A stretch of DNA of 64,000 nt from Massilia polaris (GTDB lineage Bacteria > Pseudomonadota > Gammaproteobacteria > Burkholderiales > Burkholderiaceae_D): the NCBI RefSeq assembly GCF_012927275.1, contig NZ_JABBGG010000015.1, positions 1 through 64,000 on the forward strand, read 5' to 3'. The position numbers and the translations under genes are program-made. Below the pieces are notes generated by a model, which saw nothing but the letters and a program-made list of their open reading frames with translations, searched no databases and was not told where the DNA came from. Shown here piece by piece: positions 57,493 to 64,000 of the stretch (the stretch's first letter is position 1; each line of letters starts with the position of its first letter).

Positions 57493-59161
57493 TTTTCTGC
57501 ATCCATTGTTTGACGACTTCAGCGACCCGTTCCGGCTCCTTGCCGGCCAGGACCTTCAGGTGGTCGACCATCACATCGACTGCCGAACCGGAGGGCGGCA
57601 GGTCGTAATTTTCAAGCAGCGGCACCACCGGCATCGGGGTCGCCAGCGCCGGCGCGGCAGTGCCGTCGGCGTTGACAGCGTCGGCCATCGCAGGCGCCGG
57701 CAGCGCGCCGGCCGTTGCCGGTGCGGCCAGTGCGGCGGTGTCAGGCTTGGCGGCTGGTGCGCTGAAGCGTGCGGTGAGCAGGCGCAGCAACGGACGGGCA
57801 AGCAGGAAGTAGGCGAGGATCGCGCCGACCAGCCAGAGTACCCAGCTGCTGATGTCGACGATGGTGTCGCGCTCTTCCCACCACTGCACCGGCGCTACCG
57901 GCTTCGGGAAGGCGAGGGCGGACACGGCCAGCACGTCGCCGCGCGCGGCGTCGATGCCCAGGCCGCTGCGCAGGATCTTGTCGAACGAGGCCAGTTCGGC
58001 GGCGCTCCAGCCAGCCTTGCCCGGCGCCGAACTGTTGTTCAGCACGACGGCGACGCTGAGCTTTTTCAGGCGGCCGCGGCTGCGTTTGATCTGGGTGATG
58101 TTGCGGTCGTAGGCGTACTGGCGGGTGGTGGCGTTCTTGCGCGCGCTGCCGTCGTCGGCAGGCTTGCCATCTGCGCCGGGCGCGGCCGGTTCGGCCTGCG
58201 GCGGACGGTTCGACAGGCTGCCGGGAATCCCCAGCGCCACGCGGCTCTTTTCCATCTCTTCGCGCATCGCTTCGCTGGTGACCTTCGGGGCTTCGCCGTA
58301 CTTTTCCGAGGTTTCCTCGACCTTGTCGTTGTCGATGTCGGCGGTCACGCTGAGTTTGAAGTTGGCGGCGCCGAGGACGGGGCCGAGCAGTTCGTTGACG
58401 TTGGCGCGCACCGTGTCGGTGACGCGCTTGGCGCTGGCGTCGCCCTGGTTGGCGCCGTCGAAGCCTTCGCTCAGGTCGATGCGCGAGGACAGGTAGTTGC
58501 CGGACTGGTCGACCAGGCTGACGCGCTCAGGCGCCAGCGTGGAGACGCTGCCCGCCACCATGTTGATGATGGCGGCGATCTGTTCGTTCGACAGGGTGCG
58601 GCCCGGCTTGACTGCGACCACCACCGAGGCCGACGATTTCTCGCCGTCGCTGGCGATGAAGGAGGTCGAGCGGGCGATCGACAGGTGCACGCGCGCCGAG
58701 GCGATGGCGTCGAGCGACAGGATGCTTTGCGCCAGCTCGCCTTCGAGGCCGCGCCGGAAGCGCACGTCCTGCACGAACTGCGATACGCCCAGCGGGTCGT
58801 TCTTGTCCATCAGTTCGAGGCCTGCCGGCAGCTGGGCGGTGACGCCTTTCGACGCCAGCAGCATGCGCACCTTGCCCAGCATCGCGTCCGGCACCAGCAG
58901 CTGGCCGCTGTCCGGATGCAGGCGATAAGGAATCTGTTCGGCGTCGAGCACCGTCATCATGTCGCTGACGGCGACTTTTTCGCGCGCGCCGAACACCGGC
59001 TTGTAGCTGGCCTGGTCGCTCCACATGTACATCATGACGGCGCCGGTGATGCCGATCGCCAGCACCAGCATCGGCGCCAGGTTGTTGCGCAGGACCGCCG
59101 GCATGGCGGGCATCGCGCCCAGGCCCTTGCCGGCGAACCTAGATTTGAGGGTGTTGATCAC
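57473..59161 (-). CDS. fliF: Flagellar MS-ring protein FliF
   Basis: The membrane ring that anchors the motor, 562 residues. It has two membrane segments, about 30-50 (LVLAIGITGAVMMYMW) and about 440-460 (WVLWLVGAILAYFLLARPLL). The ring-building motifs VPDAMLGKVRMLLASKGV and SARVHLSIARSTSFIASDGE lie between. The GTG start at 59161 has AGGAA eight bases upstream. The C-terminal end binds FliG. Confidence 0.95.
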   Translation of the reverse strand: MINTLKSRFAGKGLGAMPAMPAVLRNNLAPMLVLAIGITGAVMMYMWSDQASYKPVFGAREKVAVSDMMTVLDAEQIPYRLHPDSGQLLVPDAMLGKVRMLLASKGVTAQLPAGLELMDKNDPLGVSQFVQDVRFRRGLEGELAQSILSLDAIASARVHLSIARSTSFIASDGEKSSASVVVAVKPGRTLSNEQIAAIINMVAGSVSTLAPERVSLVDQSGNYLSSRIDLSEGFDGANQGDASAKRVTDTVRANVNELLGPVLGAANFKLSVTADIDNDKVEETSEKYGEAPKVTSEAMREEMEKSRVALGIPGSLSNRPPQAEPAAPGADGKPADDGSARKNATTRQYAYDRNITQIKRSRGRLKKLSVAVVLNNSSAPGKAGWSAAELASFDKILRSGLGIDAARGDVLAVSALAFPKPVAPVQWWEERDTIVDISSWVLWLVGAILAYFLLARPLLRLLTARFSAPAAKPDTAALAAPATAGALPAPAMADAVNADGTAAPALATPMPVVPLLENYDLPPSGSAVDVMVDHLKVLAGKEPERVAEVVKQWMQKNGRTGQ

Positions 59162-59175
59162 GGTGTTTTTCCTGG

Positions 59176-59538
59176 TCAGACCGGCAGCTTGAGCAGCTCG
59201 TCGACGGCGCCCATTACTTTGTTACGGACCTGCATCAGCATCGAGAAAGACAGGTTGGCTTGCTGGCTGGCCAGCATCGCGCCGACCAGGTCGTCGCTCT
59301 TGCCGCTGTCGACGTCGGCCATGCGGGCGGCGGCGGCGCTGTCTTCCTGGTTCACGCCGGCGAGGGCGTCTTTCATGCTCTGGGTGAAGGAGAAGCTGGC
59401 GGGCAGGGCGTGGCCGGAGACCGGCGCGGCCGGCATCACGGCGCTGTTGGCGAGGCTGCCCGCTTCGTTGGCGAGCGCCGCCAGGTCGGCCTTGATCAGG
59501 CTGCCGAGATCGTTCGCTGTCGTTTTTCCAACTTCCAT
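59176..59538 (-). CDS. fliE: Flagellar hook-basal body protein FliE
   Basis: A 120-residue rod-MS-ring adapter. The C-terminal DDLVGAMLASQQANLSFSML and QVRNKVMGAVDELLKLPV are typical. It is the first gene of the fliEFGHIJ arm. The next upstream features are a 300-base gap and the sigma-54-like site. Confidence 0.92.
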   Translation of the reverse strand: MEVGKTTANDLGSLIKADLAALANEAGSLANSAVMPAAPVSGHALPASFSFTQSMKDALAGVNQEDSAAAARMADVDSGKSDDLVGAMLASQQANLSFSMLMQVRNKVMGAVDELLKLPV

Positions 59539-59959
59539 GGTGTGTGAACCCCTGCTGTGGTATTTCTGTTAATAATCAATCAGTTATCGCTAGCTTAACG
59601 TCGCGAAATGCGGACTCGGCCGGGAAAGCGCAAGCCTGGGGCAAGCGGCGCTCGATGCAAATCAAAAAAAGTTTATTTGGGGAAAGTAATTGCTGCTGAG
59701 TAGGTAAAATCCAACAGGGTTCCAACTAAGCTATCGATTCACATATGTTGCTTCCCGGACTGCCATGTTTCGTAGCAAGGTGGCATGAAGCGCGCGCGAA
59801 CAGAGCGTGAGCGCTACGCTGGTTATCTTACCGCATGGCAATTATAGTGCCAAGGAGAAATTTTTGTTCACTGCGCGAAATTTGCTCTGCTATACTGTTT
59901 TCTCCAATAAAACAAAGAGTTGCCCACTTTGCCACGTTCGGAAACCGAAACCGAAACCG
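59539..59959. other. Divergent flagellar promoter region
   Basis: This 421-base gap separates fliE from fliM. It holds the sigma-54-like palindrome at 59836-59852. It also has a GCGTGAGCGCTACGC near-palindrome at 59804-59820 that could be an activator site, and a TATACT at 59891-59896 with TTCACT 18 bases upstream that could be a sigma-70 promoter for fliM. Three CGAAAC repeats (59943-59959) end at the fliM ATG. No gene is apparent. Confidence 0.5.
59836..59852. promoter_or_regulatory. Near-palindromic sigma-54 promoter between fliE and fliM
   Basis: On the minus strand TGGCACTATAATTGC matches the -24/-12 consensus TGGCAC-N5-TTGC completely, with GG and GC ten bases apart, aimed at fliE 300 bases away. 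On the plus strand the same bases read TGGCAATTATAGTGC, with the same GG-N10-GC spacing but two consensus mismatches, aimed at fliM 107 bases away. Sigma-54 control of early operons is known in lateral systems with LafK. Confidence 0.6.
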
Positions 59960-60841
59960 ATGCCCACTGTAACTTCCACTAATTCCGCACAGCAACACCA
60001 GGTGCTCGACCCCTGCCTGCTGGGCCGTCCGGTCCACCTGTTGCCGCAGTTTGCCGCCCAGCTCACCGACGACCTCGCCGCAGCCATGCGGGTCGCCGGC
60101 GCGCGCCGCTACTGGGAGGCTTTCGAGCTGCTCGCGGTCGACTTCGTGCGCACCCCCGAACCGGGCCAGGCCGGCCGCTGGCTGGGCTTCGCCGGCAGCG
60201 CCGGCGCAATGGCGTTTTCGATCGGACGGGCCGGCTTGCTGTCGATTCTTAACTACCGTTACGGCCGCCGCGGCCAGGCCCCAGGCCCCGCGCCGGACCC
60301 GGCAACCGTCAAAGTGACGGCCACCGAAGAACGTTTGGCTGTTGTTTTGGGGCAACAGGTTTGCGTCGTGCTGGCCCAGCGCGTGGCCGCCAACCTGGCC
60401 CGCGCAGGGCAGGGTGCGGCAGCGATCGCCGCCGCCGCACCGATCCAGCCGCGTCCGGCGCTGGCGCCGGTGGCCGGCAGCTGGACGGTCGGCGTGACCC
60501 TGCGCGACATTCACAGCGGCGAGCCGCTGACGTACTGGATCACCCTCGACCAGGCGCTGATGGCGGCTGTGCTGCAGGGCCTGGCGCCGGAGCGGCTGCG
60601 CGAACGCGCCACCCGCCAATCCGGCGTGCCGCTGGGCTCGACCCTGCAGGTGCGCCTCGACGGCCGCCTGGTCAGCAAGGAAATCACGCTGGAAACGCTG
60701 TTTGCGCTGAAGCTGGGGGATATCATTCCTGTCAGCCTTGGCCGTGCGCAGGTGCTGCTCGACGAGTCGCCGCTGTTCTCCGCAGCCGTGTCGGAGCACA
60801 ATGGCACGCTCTGTTTAACCTCTTTTGAAGACACCGAGTAA
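59960..60841 (+). CDS. fliM: Flagellar switch protein FliM, short form without the CheY-binding N terminus
   Basis: A 293-residue switch protein. The C-terminal SpoA/FliMN domain (LGSTLQVRLDGRLVSKEITL, ALKLGDIIPVSLG) is clear, and HLLPQFAAQLTDDLAAAM resembles the FliM middle domain. The N-terminal EIDALL motif that binds phosphorylated CheY is absent, as in lateral FliM proteins. The ATG at 59960 has no Shine-Dalgarno; a TTG at 59930 is a possible alternative that would add KPKPKP. fliN starts immediately at its stop. Confidence 0.85.
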   Translation: MPTVTSTNSAQQHQVLDPCLLGRPVHLLPQFAAQLTDDLAAAMRVAGARRYWEAFELLAVDFVRTPEPGQAGRWLGFAGSAGAMAFSIGRAGLLSILNYRYGRRGQAPGPAPDPATVKVTATEERLAVVLGQQVCVVLAQRVAANLARAGQGAAAIAAAAPIQPRPALAPVAGSWTVGVTLRDIHSGEPLTYWITLDQALMAAVLQGLAPERLRERATRQSGVPLGSTLQVRLDGRLVSKEITLETLFALKLGDIIPVSLGRAQVLLDESPLFSAAVSEHNGTLCLTSFEDTE

Positions 60842-61222
60842 ATGAATATCAACCAGAACGAACTGCCGGGTCAGGAACTGGGCGCGGACATCGAGGACAT
60901 GATCATCGACGAACCGGCTGCGGCCGACACCGAACAGACCCGCTCGGGCGCCCCGCGCCGCGCGCGCGACCTGCCGCAGATGATGCGCAAGATCCCGGTC
61001 ACCCTGACGCTGGAAGTGGGCTCGGCCCGCATCTCGCTGCAGGAACTGATGTCGATCGGCGCGTCCTCGGTCATCGCGCTCGACGCGCTGGCCGGCGAGC
61101 CGCTGGTCATCAAGGTCAACGGCACCCCGATCGGGCGCGCCGAAGTCGTGGTGGCCGGCGAGCAGTACGGCCTCAAGGTAATCGATCTCGACGGCCTCAA
61201 CCTCGACCTGATCGCCTCATGA
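60842..61222 (+). CDS. fliN: Flagellar motor switch protein FliN
   Basis: A 126-residue C-ring protein. The SpoA-type core, KIPVTLTLEVGSARISLQEL, ending VVVAGEQYGLKVIDLDGL, is conserved. The first 45 residues are acidic and variable. It follows fliM with no gap and overlaps fliP by four bases, so there is no room for fliO. Confidence 0.94.
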   Translation: MNINQNELPGQELGADIEDMIIDEPAAADTEQTRSGAPRRARDLPQMMRKIPVTLTLEVGSARISLQELMSIGASSVIALDALAGEPLVIKVNGTPIGRAEVVVAGEQYGLKVIDLDGLNLDLIAS

Positions 61223-61971
61223 CCATCCGCTTTGGCGGCAGGCCGGCGCTGGCGCTGGCCGCCGTGCTGGCGCTCGCCGTTTGCGTCCCCGCTTCGGCCC
61301 AGGACTTGCTGGCCGGCGTGATTCCCGGCTCCAAGACCGACCTGACCGTCAAGTCGCAGATCCTGGTCCTGATGACCCTGCTGGGCCTGCTGCCCATCAT
61401 GGTCATGATGATGACCAGCTTCACCCGTTTCGTGATCGTGCTGTCGCTGCTGCGCCAGGCCCTCGGCCTGCAGCAGGGCTTGCCGAACCGGATCATCACC
61501 GGGATCGCGCTGATCCTGACCTTGCTGGTGATGCGCCCGGTCGGCGACACCGTCTGGCGCGACGCCTTCCTGCCCTACGACAAAGACCAGATCGGCATGC
61601 AGGAGGCGCTCAAAATCGCCGAAGTGCCGGTGTCGAACTTCATGCTGGCGCAAACTTCCAAGGCCGCGCTGGCCCAGGTCGCGCAGCTGGCGGGCGAACC
61701 GGCCGCGCTGGCGCCGCAGCAGCGCGCCTTCACGGTCAAGCTGGCCGCCTTCGTGCTGTCGGAACTGAAGACCGCGTTCCAGATCGGCGCCATGCTGTTC
61801 ATCCCGTTCTTGATCATCGACCTGGTGGTGTCGTCGGTGCTGATGGCGATGGGCATGATGATGCTGTCGCCGCTGGTGATCTCGCTGCCGTTCAAGCTGC
61901 TGTTGTTCGTGCTGGTGGACGGCTGGACCCTGACCGTGAGCACCCTGGTCGGCTCGATCCGCGCTTACTGA
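61219..61971 (+). CDS. fliP: Flagellar export gate protein FliP
   Basis: A 250-residue component of the type III export gate. It has a cleavable signal peptide (to about ASAQ) and the motifs ILVLMTLLGLLPIMVMMMTS, FTRFVIVLSLLRQALGLQQG and FIPFLIIDLVVSSVLMAMGM. In species with FliO, FliO helps assemble FliP; here it starts directly from fliN. Confidence 0.96.
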   Translation: MTIRFGGRPALALAAVLALAVCVPASAQDLLAGVIPGSKTDLTVKSQILVLMTLLGLLPIMVMMMTSFTRFVIVLSLLRQALGLQQGLPNRIITGIALILTLLVMRPVGDTVWRDAFLPYDKDQIGMQEALKIAEVPVSNFMLAQTSKAALAQVAQLAGEPAALAPQQRAFTVKLAAFVLSELKTAFQIGAMLFIPFLIIDLVVSSVLMAMGMMMLSPLVISLPFKLLLFVLVDGWTLTVSTLVGSIRAY

Positions 61972-61987
61972 CGCCTGGAGAGAATAG

Positions 61988-62257
61988 ATGACGCCCGAAA
62001 TCGCAGTCGACCTGGTCACCGGCGCCCTGCAGGTGGTGATGCTGCTGGTGCTGGTGCTGGTGGTGCCGGGCCTGGTGATGGGCCTGATCGTGGCGCTGTT
62101 CCAGGCCGCCACCCAGATCAACGAACAGACCCTCAGCTTCCTGCCGCGCCTGCTGGTGACCTTGCTGGCGGTGATCCTGGCCGGCCACTGGATGACCGGC
62201 TACCTGATGGACTATTGCGTCTCCGTGTTCCGGCGCGCGGCCGTGCTGGTCGGCTAG
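61988..62257 (+). CDS. fliQ: Flagellar export gate protein FliQ
   Basis: An 89-residue, two-helix gate subunit. LVVPGLVMGLIVALFQAATQ and QINEQTLSFLPRLLVTLLAV are family hallmarks. AGAGAATAG precedes the ATG. It is 16 bases after fliP. Confidence 0.95.
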   Translation: MTPEIAVDLVTGALQVVMLLVLVLVVPGLVMGLIVALFQAATQINEQTLSFLPRLLVTLLAVILAGHWMTGYLMDYCVSVFRRAAVLVG

Positions 62258-62263
62258 CGGCGA

Positions 62264-63040
62264 ATGGAACTGGCCGGCTACCTGCTGCCTTTGCTGAACG
62301 CGCTGTGGTGGCCGTTCGTGCGCAACCTCGCGCTGCTGTCCGCCGCGCCGATCATCGGCGACGCGATGGTGCCGCTGCCGGTGCGCGTGCTGCTGTCGAT
62401 GGTGCTGGCCTTCCTGCTGCTGCCGGTCGCGGCAGGCAACGCCGCCATCGATCCGTTTTCGATGCTCGGCGTGGTGGCCACGATCGAGCAGGCCGTGATC
62501 GGCGGCGTGATCGGGCTGGCGCTGCATTTTTCGATGTCGGTGATTTCGATGGTGGGCTACCTGGTGTCGTCGCAGATCGGCTTTTCGATGGCGCAGATGA
62601 ACGACCCGATCAACGGTTCGTCGTCGGACGTGGTGTCGCTGCTGCTGTCGATGCTGGCGATCCTGGTGTTCTTCTCGATCGACGGCCACCTGGTTCTGGC
62701 CGGCGTGATGGGCGCCAGCTTCAAGGCCTGGCCGGTGGGGCAAGGCTACGCGCCGTTGCTGCTGAACACGGTGGCGCTGAACGCGGCCTGGATCTTCTCG
62801 GCGGCGATGCTGCTGGCCTTGCCGATCGTGTTTTCGACGCTGGTGGTGCAGATCGGCTTCGGCTTCCTGAACCGGGTGGCGCCGTCGCTGAATCTGTTTT
62901 CGCTGGGTTTTTCGCTGACCACCTTGTTTGGCCTGCTGATGCTGATCCAGGTGGTGCGCTTTTTGCCGGAGCACTACATTGCGATGACCAACCAGGTGCT
63001 GGACATGCTGCGCCAGCAGATGGGAGCGGCCCGTGGCTGA
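62264..63040 (+). CDS. fliR: Flagellar export gate protein FliR
   Basis: A 258-residue gate protein with about six membrane segments. The block LSAAPIIGDAMVPLPVRVLL and the later QIGFGFLNRVAPSLNLFSLG region are typical. It starts six bases after fliQ and overlaps the flhB start by eight bases. Confidence 0.94.
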   Translation: MELAGYLLPLLNALWWPFVRNLALLSAAPIIGDAMVPLPVRVLLSMVLAFLLLPVAAGNAAIDPFSMLGVVATIEQAVIGGVIGLALHFSMSVISMVGYLVSSQIGFSMAQMNDPINGSSSDVVSLLLSMLAILVFFSIDGHLVLAGVMGASFKAWPVGQGYAPLLLNTVALNAAWIFSAAMLLALPIVFSTLVVQIGFGFLNRVAPSLNLFSLGFSLTTLFGLLMLIQVVRFLPEHYIAMTNQVLDMLRQQMGAARG

Positions 63041-64000
63041 AAACAGTAGCGGCGATAAGAACGAAAAGGCTTCACACCAGAAGCTGAAAAAGGCGCGTGA
63101 CGAAGGGCAGGTGGTCCGCTCGCGCGACCTGGCCACGGCGATCGGCATCCTGGCCAGCCTGAAGGTGTTCACGATGTTCCTGCCGACCTACCTGGAGTCC
63201 TTCCGCGGCCTGTTCGGGCTGGTGTTCGTGCAGCTGGGCGCGGACGGCGCGATGGAAAACACGATGTCGATCGTGTTCACCAGTTCGATGATGCTGCTGG
63301 TGCAGATGCTGCTGCCGCTGGCGCTGGTGCCGTTCGCGGTATCGGTCGGCGCCTTGATCCCGGGTGGCTGGGTGATCACCACCAAGCACTGGATGCCGAA
63401 GATGGAACGGCTGTCGCCGGCCAAGAACCTGGGCAACCTGATGTCGTCCAAGCACTGGATCGGCGTGGCGACCTCGGTCGGCAAGGCGGTCGCGCTGGGC
63501 TTCGTGCTGTGGCATGTCAGCGAGTCCGGCATGCGCGCCTATGTCGAGCTGCAAAAGATGAACCTGACGGACGCGATCGTGCACGGCGCCGGCCTGATGT
63601 TCGACGGCCTGATGGCGATGTGCATGGTGTTCCTGCTGTTCGCCGTGCTCGACGTACCGGTGCAGGCCTTCTTGTTCGCCAAGGGCCAGCGCATGAGCAA
63701 GCAGGACGTCAAGGAAGAACACAAGAGCAGCGAAGGGCGGCCGGAAGTGAAGCAGCGCATCCGCCAGCTCCAGCAGCAGCTGGCGCGGCGCAGCGTGACC
63801 AAGACGGTGCCGACCGCCGACGTGGTGATCGTCAACCCGGAGCACTATGCGGTGGCGCTGAAGTACGACGCCGGCCGCGCCGAGGCGCCGTTCGTGGTGG
63901 CCAAGGGCCTCGACGAGATGGCGCTGTTCATCCGCGAGGTGGCCAGGAAGCACGGCGTCGAGACGCTCGAGCTGCCGCCGCTGGCGCGCGCGATCTACAA
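63033..64000 (+). CDS. flhB: Flagellar export switch protein FlhB (partial, cut by the right edge)
   Basis: FlhB switches export from rod/hook to filament proteins by self-cleavage. The GTG at 63033 is the start, overlapping fliR. The N-terminal KKARDEGQVVRSRDLATAI, four membrane segments and the linker EEHKSSEGRPEVKQRIRQLQ are typical. The normal NPTH cleavage motif reads NPEH here (Asn268-Pro269-Glu270-His271, bases 63834-63845), followed by YAVALKYD. About 323 residues are in the window; the C terminus is missing. Confidence 0.94.
   Translation, partial: MAENSSGDKNEKASHQKLKKARDEGQVVRSRDLATAIGILASLKVFTMFLPTYLESFRGLFGLVFVQLGADGAMENTMSIVFTSSMMLLVQMLLPLALVPFAVSVGALIPGGWVITTKHWMPKMERLSPAKNLGNLMSSKHWIGVATSVGKAVALGFVLWHVSESGMRAYVELQKMNLTDAIVHGAGLMFDGLMAMCMVFLLFAVLDVPVQAFLFAKGQRMSKQDVKEEHKSSEGRPEVKQRIRQLQQQLARRSVTKTVPTADVVIVNPEHYAVALKYDAGRAEAPFVVAKGLDEMALFIREVARKHGVETLELPPLARAIY

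Overview
The window is high-GC DNA from a betaproteobacterium, most likely of the Oxalobacteraceae (Massilia-like). This is inferred from the order glnE, yhdP-like, nitrilase-family gene, tldD, aroG; from scpB-rluB ahead of rimP-nusA-infB-rbfA-truB-typA; from two very large TonB-dependent receptors; and from strong G/C third-position bias. No tRNA, rRNA, CRISPR array, transposase or prophage was found.

Bases 1-14300 hold housekeeping genes: glnE (minus strand), then an AsmA/YhdP-like envelope protein, a Nit-type amidase and TldD, which read rightward as a probable operon. A TonB-dependent receptor sits between tldD and aroG. The DAHP synthase gene aroG follows a promoter, a 22-residue Phe-rich leader peptide and an intrinsic terminator. 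Together these look like a phenylalanine attenuator.

Bases 14300-24000 carry a second TonB-dependent receptor. It is divergent from a three-gene peptide-type ABC transporter (two permeases and a double ATPase, no binding protein). A DedA-rhodanese fusion and glucokinase follow. Bases 24000-35700 hold chromosome segregation (scpB), 23S rRNA pseudouridylation (rluB) and the rimP-nusA-infB-rbfA-truB translation/transcription block, then typA. This block has a leader terminator ahead of rimP and a very strong hairpin between infB and rbfA. REP-like palindromes recur between genes.

Bases 35700-64000 form one flagellar locus that is cut by the right edge. The minus strand reads fliEFGHIJ, fliD-fliS-fliT-like-fliK-fliL-fliA-motA-motB, flgM-flgN, a separate glucosaminidase, flgBCDEFGHIJKL and an unrecognised 330-residue protein. 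flgA is on the plus strand inside this block. fliM-fliN-fliP-fliQ-fliR-flhB run rightward. The order fliD-S-T-K-L-A-motA-motB, the missing fliO, a FliM without the CheY-binding N terminus and a muramidase-free FlgJ fit a lateral-type (Laf/Flag-2) system better than a polar or peritrichous one. A near-palindromic sigma-54-type element lies between the divergent fliE and fliM arms. Flagellin, flhA, a LafK-type activator and chemotaxis genes are not in the window.
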